NCBI RefSeq assembly: GCF_020085105.1
Contig: NC_058063.1
Location: forward strand, 15,609,262-15,673,261
Reading direction: 5' to 3'
DNA length: 64,000 bases
From: Siniperca chuatsi
Lineage: Eukaryota; Chordata; Actinopteri; Centrarchiformes; Sinipercidae
This document shows positions 1 through 12,800 of this stretch, piece by piece; position 1 is the stretch's first letter, and each line of letters opens with the position of its first letter. The notes below the pieces were generated by a model that searched no databases, was not told where the DNA came from, and worked only from the letters and a program-made list of their open reading frames with translations. The position numbers and the translations under genes were made by a program.

Positions 1-1677
1 TTAAACTATGTGCAGTTAGTTCATTTAATGCTCTCAACTCAAATACTTTGTGTTACTTTAAAATGTAACTTGTTAGCCCCAATTACACATCTTTATATTG
101 CTTTGTTTTATTTAACTACTTTTTATATGCATGCCCATTGTTATCCATTTTAAAAGTGTCAAATAAAATTGTTTCATCAGCATTTTGTTTATTGACATGG
201 TGGTTCTCGGCAGCTATTAAACGGAAGACAGTAAATATAACTTCAAACTCCTAATAGGCTTATTATTATTATTATTATACTCAGATGTAGCCTGTAGGCT
301 ACACTTAAAGGCCAAGTTTTAGTAGCACTTAGCAGCTACTGAGCATTAATGTTCCTTAATTCCTAAAAAGGTCTACATTTCGTTCAAATTAACTGCAGTT
401 CCGTACGATGGTCCTGCTGAAATACAGGCATTTTTTTAGTCACTCGGATGAACGAAATTATAGATTCTGTTTTCTTGCATGTTTCCTTATTTGTCCTGTG
501 TAATCTCTTTTAATATACCAGATAAATCGCGCCTGTATTGTGCAACATTATTTCAGTTCTTGACTACATGGCAAGAAACTGCGAGAAAACAAAAGTTGAG
601 TAAAGTTTATGACCTTCTGAGAGTGAAGGGAACAAACACCAAGCGATTTTATTATTTTACAGGCTACTTAAAGATGCCAAATTATTGCATCAGTTTTTCT
701 CTCCTGTATTAAAAAAACCCTCCGCGTGTCTGCGTCCACTTTAAGCAGCAGCAGCTACTTAGTTGTTTCCAACATCTTATTTTAATAAGTTTTCGGAGGC
801 ATTTGAAATATTACAGCTTCTTATAAAGGCTTGGGAAATCATACATTCATGCATTTGTCGTAATAAAATAGAAACTTGCCAGCAGCTGCACTTGTTTTTA
901 GTGTAATCTGAACGCTGCACCAGGTCGTTTAAATCATCTGTTTCTGAAATTAAGTCTAAATTATTGAATCTTTGCATAAAACAGCACAGTTTCATGCGGC
1001 CAAATGTTTGCCATTCCTGCACAGATTTGTCTGGAGCTTGTGTGGGATGTGTGAACTCTGAGTGGCCCAGTGCCCTCCCTCTGACCTCTGGGATTACAGT
1101 AATCTCTGTTGATTGATCTGATTGATCAGATTGGTCTCCATAAGGCCGCAATCCAGCCGCACACAGGGGACGGAGATCTGGCAGTCGGTACATGGTGCAA
1201 ATAAACATTTGATTCGTTTTGGCCTGCGGGCATATACAGGCAGAGAGAAGATCTGGGTTTCTGCTCTGGCTATAGTCTTCATGTAGGAGGAGATATGTGC
1301 CTTTATCTGCAGTAATGCAGTTAATTGGGATTTTGAGTATAGCAGAAATAGGATTCAAATGAAATGGGGTTTTGATTTGATCATCATTGCGAAAAAAACA
1401 TATCAAGGACCCAGTTTTTCCCACTGATTGCATTAGTTCCAAACTGAATGAGCCTTCAGATCATCATGTGCTAATAAAACTATACAATAATGAAATTATT
1501 CTATAGTAAACATCTCCTCAAGGCAGCCATAACTGTTCAAAAGTAGGGAACCTTGGTTATTAATCCATCCTACTAATGAATTAGTAAAAAAAAACATGAC
1601 ATGAGTGATTAATGAGAAGTGATAAAAGTGCAAAATAAAATGTAATTGAAGAGGATCCTGACACTGAGTGTTTGATA
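1..1677. other. Upstream intergenic DNA, no gene seen
   Basis: AT-rich sequence with only short chance open frames, none with a recognisable domain. A short TTA repeat sits near 260-279. I see no exon, RNA gene or complete transposon before the MITE that begins at 1678. Confidence 0.5.
260..279. repeat. (TTA)n microsatellite
   Basis: About six uninterrupted TTA/TAT trinucleotides. Simple repeat with no coding meaning. Confidence 0.8.
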
Positions 1678-2352
1678 CAGTGGTGGAAGAAGCAATCAGT
1701 TCTTTAATTAAGTAAAAGTAGTAATGCGATGATGTTACGCCGCTCTGTTTCAAGTAAAAGTCCTGCTTTTAAAATGTTACGTAAGTACTCAGAATGACCT
1801 CTTTGAGCGTGTTGTACAGGTTTATTGATGCATTGACATGTAAACCTCATTTTAATGTTGCAGCTGGTGGAGATGAACTACTCAGTTGTTTACACTGTTG
1901 GGTAATTTAATCTATAGCAATGCATCATTTTTTATGCAAGTGAAATATACAGTATATTAGTTAATATGGTGTAACATAAAAAACAAATAACTATCTCTTT
2001 TTGGGTTATGTACCAATTGTAGCCTGCTTTTAAACTGACTGTGTTATTAATTATTTTATTTTATATTCCTCATGTCATTTTTTTTCTTTAATAACTAACT
2101 GACATATAGATCCTGTCCCATGTTTATTTATATGTATACTAATGGAGCCCATGAGGACTATAGCATCAGAATCAGTGGAAACTGATGAGGATCCTCTGAA
2201 CAACAATCAATAGCTGTTAAATAAATACAATGGAGTAAAAAGTACAATATTTCCCACTGAAATGTAGTGGAGTAAAAATATAAAGCAGAAAATGGAAATA
2301 CTCACTAGAGTAGATTGAAATAGTACTTGAGGAAATGTATATTACACCACTA
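1678..2352 (-). mobile_element. hAT-type non-autonomous element (MITE), family 'cagtggtgga'
   Basis: The left end reads cagtggtggaagaag and the right end ...acaccacta, an imperfect inverted repeat typical of hAT ends. The flanking octamers gtttgata (1670-1677) and attttata (2353-2360) match at 6 of 8 positions, consistent with a decayed 8-bp target duplication. The interior has the family's stuttering 'taaaagta' and 'gcagctggtggagatgaact' blocks. Related copies lie at 18066-19229, 33733-34164, 36681-36754 and 48250-48700. There is no transposase frame. The family name comes from memory of fish repeats, not from a search. Confidence 0.75.
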
Positions 2353-2759
2353 ATTTTATAGAGGTTCTATACTGGCAAAACAATACCTGCCTCGAAATGA
2401 GTGTTTGGTCCAGGGCAGGCCAAATATGTTGTATAAAGAATATATGGTCTGTCTGTCTGTCTGAACCTTTTCTACTTATTTTAGGCTATTTACATTGTGC
2501 ATCAGGCTACCAAGAAAGACTAAATTAGAAGAGGTGTCAGTCAGTGGAGCAAACATTCTGTATTTTGCAGCAAAAGCAGCACTCGAAAATGGTTAAAATA
2601 TTATAATCACAGAATGACACAAAAAACGTTTCCTAATACACCTAAAGACTGAAATCAAAATATGAGCCGTCTTCAGAAAAGTTAAACGTGGTAAAAATCT
2701 GCTTTTTGGACGGTTTTAGTAAAGGCAGAGAAGCTGAAAACACTGGAGAGTAGAAGAAA

Positions 2760-2809
<50 letters not shown>

Positions 2810-4269
2810 CAGCAGCAGCAATCAGTCCCCTCTTGTCTTGCTGCTGAGTGCAGCATCTGATTGACAGTTTCTATTCATCCTCTGTGAGATTAGGCCAGCT
2901 GAAAGGAGTAACGACCCATGGCTGTGAGCCGTAATTACGGCCTCGGATAAGAAAAATAAGAAAAAACACACAAGGCAAAACTATAATTATATAATCCCGC
3001 TCAAAAAATAATTTTTCTTTTTTTTTTTGCTGCAGTGTTTTCAAAGATGTTTCACCTGTAAAGAGGAAATTCCACCCAGTGTTTCAGTCATTCCTGCAAC
3101 CAAATTATCTCACAATCACAACAAACTACAGGCTGCACCATCAACATCAAGCTGGCAGAAGAAAATGGGCTGGTGTTCTATAAAGATGCATAGATACAGT
3201 AAATGACTGTGAATGAGACGTTTTATCTGCAATGGAAAACAAATAGTCACCTCACTTTATGCTCTTTTTATCGTGTAGTGCTTCTGACAGATTATGTACC
3301 AGTGAGGTTCAGGGTGCCATCAACATTTCAGAAAACAAGACTTGAGGCAATTGTGTATAGAGAGGGGGTGGACAAAATTACAGGAACACCTGTTGGATCT
3401 AATAACCTTTGTTTAGACCGTTGATTCAACTCTTTGATCATTCAGGCTTTAGTTTGTGATGTTACTGTATTGGACTATATATTATAATGTGTGTTGTAGC
3501 CTTCCCCTGAATATTTATGGTGTGACCAATATGGGTTGTTGGAGACTGATATCTTATTTTTTATACTAAGATTATACAGCTGGTATTTTTGTACTGATAT
3601 ATGTTTGCATTTGAACATTTTCTTGGCAAAAAAAAAAGACAATTTTGACAAAATCAAAAACACGAACAACTTATTTTGTGTTTTATCCAGAATATTGATC
3701 TCATCGGGTTGAATGCGCTTCTGAAACAGCATTTAGGGTCATAAAAAAAGGCACAGTTGAAATCCAAACCCAGAATTTTAGGTTTCATCGCTCTTTATGA
3801 CAGAACGACTCACCATACCACCATGTATTGTGAATAGTAAAGTCAAGCAATGTCAAATTTTGTTTTAATGGCCCCCAAATCACAAATTTGACTTCACACT
3901 TTTACAGTATCCACTATCCTTAGACCCTTGATTCAGATAATAAAAAACAAACTAGGCATTTTAATGAAGAATACATTTAGAAAAATATACCTAAACACTT
4001 GATTGTGGCTGTAAAAGACACTTGAATGAGACTACAGGCTTTCTGTCTATGTAGAAAGCTAAATCATATCAGATTAACTGACATGACTATCTAATACATA
4101 TAATATTTAACAAAAAGCCAATATTGACTTGATATATTGGTCTATAGGCCTATATGGGCAATGCACATATTTATTACATTTTTAAGATCCTGTTTTCATG
4201 TTGGGATTTGTGAGTCCCGTGACTGAGTGAGATCTACAGGGAATAAACTGTGATACATTTTAAATGTAA
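2353..4269. other. Intergenic DNA upstream of vax2, no gene seen
   Basis: It holds a GT microsatellite (2762-2808) and a poly-T run near 3013-3030. The open frames at 3203-3424 and 3475-3732 are short, low-complexity and without recognisable domains. No exon is supported. Confidence 0.5.
2762..2808. repeat. (GT)n microsatellite
   Basis: About 23 uninterrupted GT dinucleotides followed by three AGC units. Confidence 0.95.
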
Positions 4270-4556
4270 TTGAAATGTTACCTCACTGGGTCAGAAGTGC
4301 TTCTGCTTGTTGGAAAACTACTGTGCGCCCTCTGCACTCACTGTTTTCTGGACCGGGGCCGAGCTCAGAGTTCGGCCGTAAAACAAAAGAAAATGCCAGA
4401 GTCTGACAGTGCCGTGGGGGAAGCCCGGGCGGGCAGCGCTGCCTTTGGCTGTTTCCAGAGCGGAATATCGCACACAACCATCGTCTCATGTCTCCGTGCC
4501 TGATCCCGGTCTGCAGCGCCGCTTATCCGCTTGTCAAAACGTGCCATTCCAGCGGA

Positions 4557-4561
4557 CCAAT
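4557..4561 (+). promoter_or_regulatory. CCAAT box
   Basis: The context gcggaCCAATcggcg closely matches the NF-Y preference. It lies in the CpG-rich region about 0.9 kb before the vax2 start codon. Confidence 0.35.
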
Positions 4562-4729
4562 CGGCGACGACCCTGCGTGGACAGGAAATGACGTCTGGGG
4601 TTCCTGCCTCTGTAAAGTGTACCGTGTCACCACAAATATTATCCACACCCCACCATCTCTCCTCTGTCAGTGTAGGCAGGCTGTACCAGCCGCCCCGCTC
4701 AGACGTGATGTTTCAGCTGTAAAGCAAAT

Positions 4730-4736
4730 TATAAAA
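4730..4736 (+). promoter_or_regulatory. Candidate TATA box
   Basis: A TATAAAA heptamer stands in a CpG-rich stretch about 730 bp before the vax2 ATG. It may be chance; no initiator or transcript evidence is available. Confidence 0.25.
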
Positions 4737-5463
4737 ACTGACAAGAGTGCTCCAGACTTTATTTGAGAGCAAATGTGACCATTTCCCGACAGTCCCCTCC
4801 TACAGGGTTTTCAACACAGACATCTTTTCTTGTGGGCTCTCCAAAAGCAGAAGACCACCGACCCCCCTTATGTGACCATCTCACCACCAACAACATTCAA
4901 TCAAGGATCCGCAGCAGAGGCAGTCGATCTGACCGGGGCTGAAGTAACAGGCTGCTGCTTTGGACAACCCAGGAGAAACTTTCTTCCCTGGCTTGTGCAC
5001 GGTGAACTGTGACCGCTGCTGTGTGGGGTTTTTGTGTGCGCCGCCTCTCACTTTATTTCGACGTGGGTGAGCAGTGTGTGCTTGTGTGGCACCTCCCCGC
5101 TCCTCCATAGACCTGGTTGCCCCCCTAGTACCTTGCAGGCTGCACCATGCATTTCTTCTGCACCTCCTGGCTACTATAGTTAGAGCAGGATCCCGAGATT
5201 TCTCCCCCAGCCGACTCCCCCTTGCCTTGGTTTGGACTCCGGACCGTGCGTCATGCCGCGACACCTGAAGCACATCCCGGTCCCGTTGCAGGACCGCATG
5301 GTTCCTTTGTAACTGGATCTACTTTTTTTGTAGGGAGAGGAGGGCATGCTCTCCTCGTCTCTGGAGAACACTTGCAAAGAGGAGAAGAAAGTAGAAAGAC
5401 GAGGGTGAGCAGCAGCGACAGACAGAGGGAGAGATTATCTTAGACAGTGTAACTTACTTGTAG

Positions 5464-5698
5464 ATGTTTGATCAGACCACGACTATGGGCGATGGGAACC
5501 ACCGCTGTGGACCCAACCCTCTGTGTCCGGACCGGATGGAGACAAAGTGCCGCGCCGAGATAGGGAGCCGGTCCCCGGTTCTGAGCTCCACGGACACCCC
5601 GGGGACATCAGCGTCCACCCCGACGTCCTCCAGCGAAGACGGACACGACAAACTTTTGGGAGTGGACCCTGACTACTGTCGGAGGATATTAGTAAGAG
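5464..5698 (+). CDS. vax2: vax2 coding exon 1 (residues 1-78 and first base of codon 79)
   Basis: First coding exon of ventral anterior homeobox 2, a nuclear homeodomain repressor that specifies ventral retina and optic-stalk fate in vertebrates. The exon encodes a Ser/Thr-rich N-terminus with PGTSASTPTSSSEDG, then DPDYCRRILVR, the segment conserved in Vax proteins just before the homeodomain. It ends one base into the Asp79 codon at a consensus donor, g|gtaagt. vax2 is preferred over vax1 because of the MGDG start seen in mammalian VAX2, the GTSAS block, IREIVLPKG (not IILPKG) in exon 2, and the SSAFEPYMRLDRK tail. The first ATG has a weak context (tag before it). Met8 (MGDG) has A at -3 and G at +4 and matches the mammalian start, so translation may begin at either. 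Confidence 0.95.
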
Positions 5699-6561
5699 GT
5701 AAGTGGAAGAAAACAAATAAACACTGATTTATTCTGTGCGTAAAACTAATCCCCAGACTGGGAATCTGCGAGAGTTTCCAGGAAACTGAGGCTATTTTAA
5801 CTTCAGTGTTATTTTATCCAAAATTATCCCAATCAGAGAATGTCCAACAAGTATCCCAATTATAGGCTTCACCCCAGACACTTTCATCTTCACACACTTA
5901 CAATATTGACAGTCAGCAAATACAATAATAAAAGAAAAAAAAAATATCTTAAATTTGGGACACAATCTGTATATATATACACACACATATATATATAAAC
6001 CTGAATGTGGAGTTGTTTGGTGCTTCTCCCATTTAATAAATGTCAAAATGTTACTATAAAATATCATGGACTGATAGAAGGCAGATATTAGTTTATAGAT
6101 GTTTAAAAGTGTGTCTGAAACTTGGACTGATGCTCCAAAACAGGACTTTAATTTCTTATCACAACAATACAACACCTCTGGTGCAGGGTGGAAAAAGCTC
6201 CTGCTGTGGTAACAATAGGCTACTTTCACTTCCTGATACCTAAATGAGCGTAACACCAGCCCACACCTGTAAGCATTCATTTCAAATAAAAATGATATTG
6301 TTCATTTGGAAATATAAAAATGGGTTGGTCGGATCAATAGTCAAAACAATGACTTGTATGAAATATTGCCTTCTTATTCTTTCACACATGTAGTGAATAA
6401 TTCTCTGCAACGCGTCTGTCTGGAGGTTTAAAATCAGACCTGAGAAAGAAAACTGTTCAGGATTATCAGGTGAAATTCACCCCTCGAGGTTGTTGAGTCG
6501 CTTTTATCAACAAAGAAGCTGATTGAAAAAAAAATCACTCCATTAACAACCACTATAAAGC

Positions 6562-6562
<1 letters not shown>

Positions 6563-6592
<30 letters not shown>
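6563..6592. repeat. (GT)n microsatellite
   Basis: About 14 GT dinucleotides in vax2 intron 1. Confidence 0.95.
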
Positions 6593-6593
<1 letters not shown>

Positions 6594-8486
6594 GGGTTAC
6601 TTGTCAGTAGCTTATTGCCTTTGTGTGGCAACGTTATGTTAATGATCATCAGAATAATATTTAATTTATTATTATACTGAGTGTCCACGCCCTAAGGCCG
6701 GCAGCCTCTGAATGATGCTGAGACTTCATAAAAAATCCAGAAAATTAAGATAAAATCACTGCAGTCAGCAAACACACAAAAATAGAATCAAAAAATAGGT
6801 ATAGGTGATTTTAGAGTCCTATTTTAAGTCCAAGTCGCCCAAAACATTTGTAATGAATTTATGTTTGCACGTTAAATTATGAAAAATTAAACTGTACAGT
6901 AAATGTGTGTTATATGCTTGCAGGGAAGCTTAAAGGGCACCAGGTTCCAGTAACATAAAGAAAACATGTATATATCTGTCTGTCTAGGTTATTTAAGGTT
7001 ATTTGCTTTTAGGATATTTGTAATTATTTTTTCAGCATGTAAAAATAAAGGCTGTTATAAAAAAAATCAGAATTTCAAATATATTATTATGTGAGGAATA
7101 TTTTAAGTCATTGTGAAGAATTCCTGCATGAAGGAGATTTATCTGATGCTTTCCAAGAACAAAAAGTCAGCAGATCGCAGGTTCCCTTCCATTCAGAATC
7201 TCGTTATGAAAATAGCTAAAATTAAATTGCAACTGGTATTTTTGTGCAAGATGTTTTGCAGTGGTGTGTAACTGTTTGCTGTGGACAGAATCAATATGTC
7301 GGCCTATCGGTTCTCGGTTATAGGCAAAAGCTGTGGATAATATGCTTGCTGGCTGGTTAGTTTGATCTTTTTACTGAACGTGTAGTCGTGCAGTGTCCTG
7401 TGCCATTAAGCAGCTCGTTTAGCGGGAGAATAGTAGCTACAATTAATCTAGTAACGACCGGTTTTAAACAGTAAACGGCACAGAGGACGCGAGAGGAGAA
7501 GAAATGGCGAGAGAGAGAGAAATTATAGACGTGGATGCAGATAAAAAATAAATAAATCTAAAACTACCTGCCTCTCCAGACCGTCGATCAGTTCCAGTAG
7601 AAGTTGCTGTCCGTTTATTATTATACATATATTGATTATTAGACTATTAAGCTACTATGATCTGTCAGCCAGCTTTTTATTAAATTTCTCTTCTGCTGAT
7701 CACATGATTCTGTTTTCCATATAAGCTCTGGCAGGTAGGTGTTCATAGGCTATTCTCTGTAAAAGCCTGTGATTTCACTACTGAGTTAAACATACTGTCG
7801 TTATTATGTTGCCTCAGTCGATGGTTAATGGTGTCCATCAGAGGAGGAAGTGGCCTGTAGAAGGACGAAAGGGGGCTGAGCCGGTTTTGGTGGAGATGCT
7901 GTGCAGTCCGCACTGAGCGAACGACGCCTGCAGTGTCAGGATTTGTTTTTGAAGCTGAGTCTGGATGCTCGGGTTTTCCGCAGAGAGGCCGGGGTCACCG
8001 AGAGGTCAGCAGGTCTGCGTACAGTCACTGCTTACCTCCTCTGCGTGCAAATGTTTCCATCACAGTTTGAGCTGTTATTTTCGCTCTGGAAGCAGCAAGA
8101 AAATGTGTAAATGTTCGCCACTGTATGTCTGTATATTAGGAGGGTTTATAGCATCTCTGGCGCAGAATCTCTGCTGGCTGGCGACACTTTACGCAAAGTC
8201 ATTATGCTTGCGTAAATATGGAGACCCCTCAGGCATGCTGCATTACGCAGCTTAGGCCTGCAGACTGACCACACACTTAAGAATACTTAATACTTTACTG
8301 CGTTTCCTTAACTATTTTAATTCCCCTGCTGTAGCTAAAACAGCCCACAGTTTTCCTTTTACGCACTGATTCTCCTTCAGCTACACCTGCTGTATTTAAT
8401 TACCCTCAATGTGTTGGTTACTTCTTCATTATCACGATTTAAAACTACGTTAATGCCTTTCCAGCAAGTCCAATTTGTCTTTATAG

Positions 8487-8489
<3 letters not shown>

Positions 8490-8518
<29 letters not shown>
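8490..8518. repeat. Poly(A) run, 29 bases
   Basis: Uninterrupted A homopolymer in intron 1. It could be the tail of an old retroposon, but no body is recognisable upstream. Confidence 0.9.
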
Positions 8519-8521
<3 letters not shown>

Positions 8522-10285
8522 ATTTTAGTTTTTACTTTCAGTGTTTTGGTTGCTCTAGCCAGTAGCCTTCCTATAGATGCTCGGTTCAATCACTTTTGTT
8601 TCATATTTAATTCAGGGCGCTTCATATTTTATTGGATTACATATTTTATGACTTCAAAACCCTGGACAAAGAGGAGGTCTTGTCTGACCTGCGCTTCCAT
8701 TGAATGCGATAAATACGAACAAATATTCTCGGCTACAGTGCAGCCAAAAATACAAGGATTTTGCTTTGGGTAAACAAGTCTTTAGAAACACCAAATTTAT
8801 CGATTACAGCCAAATTAAAGTAACGAATTGTGATTTTTTGAATTTGTTTTCTTTAAATTTATTGTTAGAACAATGTAGACAATATCCTGAGGGCTTCTGG
8901 ATCGGGCAGTACTGACTGACTGACCTCCTCATCCAGGATATCTCTCTAATATTTTAATTTACTATAATCTACCTTCTAATATATGTTGTTTTTGGACTTT
9001 TTTTCTTTTATTTAAATTAGTTCTTATTTTGCGGACAGTCTTTGGAAACAACACCATCTATCGAAGCCACTTATTGATAAATGAGATTAACAGCAGACAA
9101 GCCTGCCAACTGCATGGAACAAACTAACTCAACTAAAAATAAAATAAAATGCACAATAACACCAATAAACCGGACATGCCTAACCAAAACAACAACAAAA
9201 AAGGCCAAGTACCCTATTTAATGATAGTTTGTCTCAAGAACCCACACACACTATGTTGTTGTTGTGGATAGATAATGACGCGCAGCCTTTTTACGTGGAG
9301 TGGAAACAGGTGAGAGTGAAGCTCGTTTTGATTAGGATACATTCTCTGACTAGTTTGGAGTGAATTAAATGTTGTGCAGAGAAATAAAGCCGTGCCACCT
9401 TTTTGTGCAACACCTCTCATTGGAAAACACTTAACAGCCCAGTAGGTTTATGGTCAGGACAGACAGAGCTCACAGTCTGCCAGGTTTACAAGAAGACAAA
9501 GCGGAGTTCAGTGTAGACTATGCATATCTGCACCACACCATATTTCTGATGATGTTTCTAATAAAGTGTTATAGCTGCAGTGGCTTTGATTCAAGGATGT
9601 TAATTTGACTTTGAGTTCGCGAAAACACAAGACACTGTCATTTTTAAGTGCGCAAAACTGACGTAGCCTGTAGCTACAATCACGTGGGCAGTGAAAGGGT
9701 CAAATTTACGCGTTTAGGTTGTGGACATTGATTCACGAGGAAAACCTTAAGCAACAAACCTGAATATTTCCCTAAATATTTGATACATTTGCTGAATATG
9801 GATTATAGACAGTGATGTGGGCAGACTGTTAGAGTCTGTCATTATTTTGAGCACTCACACATCAGCCACTGATTTAAGCACAATTATAGAAAAGTGTTTG
9901 GCCTAATTTGATTGCTGTTAATTTCAACACCTACACTTGTGTTTATAAATATTAATGACAATTGGGCCTTTCTTCAGGCGTGTTATAAACACTCCCTTGT
10001 GTTAAAAATAATACATATGTAGCTTGCTTTACTCACACGCACAGACTAAACCATTAGCCTATAGCCCTGCTCATAAATATTACATCAGTTTGGCACCATG
10101 TAGGTCTGTTTCACTCCAGGTGTGTTTTTTTTAGCTGAAAACTGGTGAAAAGGTGATTCCATATAGATTTTAGTCTATTATAATAATAATAATACTACGT
10201 CCACTGAACTTATGTAAAGCCGCAGTAGCCTATTTTTCAAAAAAAATACTAAGACTTTCTGTTCGTTGTGGTTTTATTTATACAG

Positions 10286-10473
10286 ACGCCAAAGGCACCA
10301 TCAGGGAGATCGTGCTGCCGAAGGGCCTCGACCTGGACCGGCCCAAGCGCACGCGGACCTCCTTCACGGCCGAGCAGCTGTACCGGCTCGAGCTCGAGTT
10401 CCAGCGGTGCCAGTACGTCGTGGGGCGCGAGCGCACCGAGCTCGCGAGGCAGCTGAATCTCTCCGAAACACAG
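10286..10473 (+). CDS. vax2: vax2 coding exon 2 (residues 79-141, homeodomain helices 1-2)
   Basis: 188-bp internal exon after acceptor tatacag. It completes Asp79 and reads [17 protein letters not shown], then the start of the homeodomain at about residue 98. Its N-terminal arm is PKRTRTSF, helix 1 carries [18 protein letters not shown] and helix 2 [15 protein letters not shown]. It ends in phase 0 at cag|gtaaga. The intron position, between homeodomain residues 44 and 45 just before the recognition helix, is the classic one for this homeobox group. The [17 protein letters not shown] linker is diagnostic for Vax proteins, and the Val after IREI points to Vax2. The exon is strikingly GC-rich compared with the AT-rich introns on both sides. 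Overlapping open frames in other phases and on the - strand are shadows. Confidence 0.97.
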
Positions 10474-10789
10474 GTAAGAGGAAGTGTCCGAAGGAGGGAA
10501 ATGCTAATGTTTGGCGAAAACGGTGGTAACAAGCTAAGAATAAAACAAAAATAAAAAACAAACAAAAAAAAAAAAAAGAACGGATGCTTTGATAAATATC
10601 TTAAACGAAAAAACAACGTAGCCTACTATTTCGTCAGTTAGCTAGCCTAGCCTAGCCACGGTTGCTAGCTAAGGCCTTAGCATAGCCTATAGCATATTTT
10701 ATAACAAGAAAGTATTGTTATCTTATTTATTTACCAAAGCCAATGTTGTAGCTCATTTCGTTTTACATTAGCCTAATATTTCAAACGAT

Positions 10790-11050
10790 TTGGCCACGTG
10801 TGTATTTGGGGCCTTTAATTGTGTCCTCGGCCAATCAGAGGGGAGGAGTAGATGAGCTGCCCCACACACCAAAACACTCTTCAGCTGGCTTCTTAAATGG
10901 GCACATCCGGGGCATGTTTACCATCCGACAAGAGAGGCACGATTTTTAATTTTTAATTCAGATGTGTACTCCACACAAACAGACAAAGAAGTCGCCCATA
11001 ATTAGGCCCCAGGGGTTTGTGCACGCCAATAAAGGCCTTAAGTGAGCATG
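10790..11050 (+). promoter_or_regulatory. Candidate conserved non-coding element in intron 2
   Basis: A unique, non-repetitive block about 320 bp after exon 2. It has an E-box (ccacgtg), CCAAT motifs in both orientations (gccaatcaga, gccaataaagg), and homeodomain-like sites (tttaattg, ataattagg). Base composition is more balanced than in the flanks. The enhancer role is inference and rests only on motif content. Confidence 0.3.
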
Positions 11051-12449
11051 AAGCCTATGGCCTTACTACAGCTACAGTATTACCTTACATTAGTCCATGT
11101 ATTTATATAGGCCAGATCATTTCTGTAGCCCAGGTCCTTTTTTAAAAAATGGAAACTTTTGTCCACATTCACATCAAAATTGGGGCCGTATTTAAAACAC
11201 TGTTCAAATACATGAATACAACACCACCGTCTCAAAAGTAGATGAGTCAACGCCTCTCTGACACATGAAACAAAATTCAACATCATCAGTCTCAAAAATG
11301 AACTTTTCATAATGGGTCTATGGCTGAACTGACTACAGTATCTGCATGTGTGTGTGACAGAAGGAGCACACTTCATGCGTAATGGTTGCATCTGATTTGG
11401 TTCCTTTCCTGAACAGCACAACATTTCAGTTAACTAGAAAATAAACTAGAAACTAGAAATAAACGTATCTTCCAGCAACGCCCCCCCTATTATGGGCGTC
11501 ACCATTTCTACACTGACTTACAGAACATACTAAAGCTTTTATAGGACATTGCAACACCCCATTTTCTGTTAAAGTAACTTTGATCTATAGAAGTATAGAC
11601 TCATGCAGGAATAATGCACTGGACATCAGCTTTTTAAGTGTTTCAGGCCAACCTTTAATTCGTTTTTTTTTAACCAACAAATTACAAAAGAAATGGTTTG
11701 CAGAATATTACTGCACAAACCATCAAAGCGCGCAGTTTTCCGCAAACAGGATCTCAACAAGAAATGACATTTAGTCTCTGCAGGCTTATAGAATAACATG
11801 CGCATTGGTGTTGTATCCTCTAAATTTCAGATTTTTGAGAGTTCATTCTTGCGAAAAGCATAAATCTTGCGAGTTTATCATATTTTACTCACTTCATACA
11901 CCTATGAAGGACGAACCCCTGAACTCTTGGAGTGTTTTAATGAAAACCTGCCGACACTTGTTACCAACAGTGCACTTACTGTTGGTGCCGTAGTCTTCAA
12001 CCGCAGATGGAAGTTAATAACACAAACATGTCTGTGTGTGCGCATTGGATATGTGCGCGCTGCGTCAACTCATCTACCCATAAGTAAATAATCCACAAGT
12101 CGATACGTCTGTAGACGGTACTTATCATTAAAAATGGGTAGTTTACTGTTTACGGGAAAAAAGAATGGGTGTAAGTTGGAGAAGGTGACAGGTTTCACAC
12201 TCGAAAAGAAATCCACGAAATAAAATATCATAAAATCAAAGTAGGAGTATGTTTAAAATGTCGCCCTTTTAATTTAATTTTGTGCAAATAAACACCAGGA
12301 GGCTGCAGGTTTCGAGGCCTTAAATCACCTCTTGTGTAAAAACACTTGTTGCAGGAACTTTACGCATCATCACTGTTGGCTGTGGAGTACAGCAACATTA
12401 ATATCCAACCACAAAATACGCACTCAAACATAGAGGTGGTGGGAAGGAG

Positions 12450-12474
12450 GTGTGTGTGTGTGTGTGTGTGTGTG
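12450..12474. repeat. (GT)n microsatellite
   Basis: About 12 GT dinucleotides in vax2 intron 2. Confidence 0.9.
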
Positions 12475-12800
12475 CAGTTTTGGGAACACAGAGCAGCCAC
12501 TGTGTCCCTCATTAGTGCTGACACTAGGGGTGTTAATGGGAGGGCCTCAGCTTCCTGCTGCTGCGGAGCAGACGCTGGGCAGCACAGGATTGGCTGAATG
12601 AAACCGTCTGAAAACTGCCTGACCTTCAAGTGAGAACAAAATGTAAATAATGAAAGTCTCCCGGGTAATGGCGTGAAATATTAAACCCATTGCTCTGAAA
12701 TGTCTTAATGCTATGTGCTACTGAAGCAGCTTTTAAGCGTGATCGAAAAGCTTTTAGCTGGCATTAGTGGAGTTTTCTTTCTTTTTATTATCTTCTTTGT
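12475..12800. other. Unique intronic block, possible regulatory DNA
   Basis: Non-repetitive sequence with a tctcccgggtaatggcgtgaa segment, GC-richer than its surroundings. No exon or RNA gene is visible. Reported as a place to look for conservation. Confidence 0.2.

Larger units (their letters stand above)
4270..5463 (+). promoter_or_regulatory. vax2: CpG-rich promoter / 5' leader region of vax2
   Basis: GC content and CpG frequency rise sharply here relative to the flanks and stay high into exon 1, as at CpG-island promoters of developmental genes. A CCAAT box lies at 4557-4561 and a TATAAAA at 4730-4736. If the TATA is used, the leader would be about 700 nt. An in-frame TAG (5461-5463) directly precedes the first ATG of vax2, closing the reading frame. 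The transcription start cannot be read from sequence alone. Several short open frames on both strands here are by-products of the high GC content. Confidence 0.5.
5699..10285 (+). other. vax2: vax2 intron 1
   Basis: 4,587 bp from donor gtaagt to acceptor tttatttatacag. AT-rich, with a GT repeat (6563-6592) and a 29-base A run (8490-8518). The 7840-8260 stretch is GC-richer than its surroundings and could be a conserved block, but its open frames have no recognisable domain. No nested gene seen. Confidence 0.85.

Noticed and set aside
777-1442. 221-codon - strand frame, the longest in the window
   Set aside because: No recognisable domain. It is interleaved with another frame, has no neighbouring exon or splice context, and composition looks random. 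Kept out for lack of positive evidence.
4881-5273. 130-codon - strand frame and several overlapping frames before vax2
   Set aside because: Arise from the CpG-rich promoter and leader. Many mutually overlapping frames, none with a domain.
10266-10616. Several frames on both strands over vax2 exon 2
   Set aside because: Shadows of the real exon in other phases, extended by GC bias and read past the splice sites.
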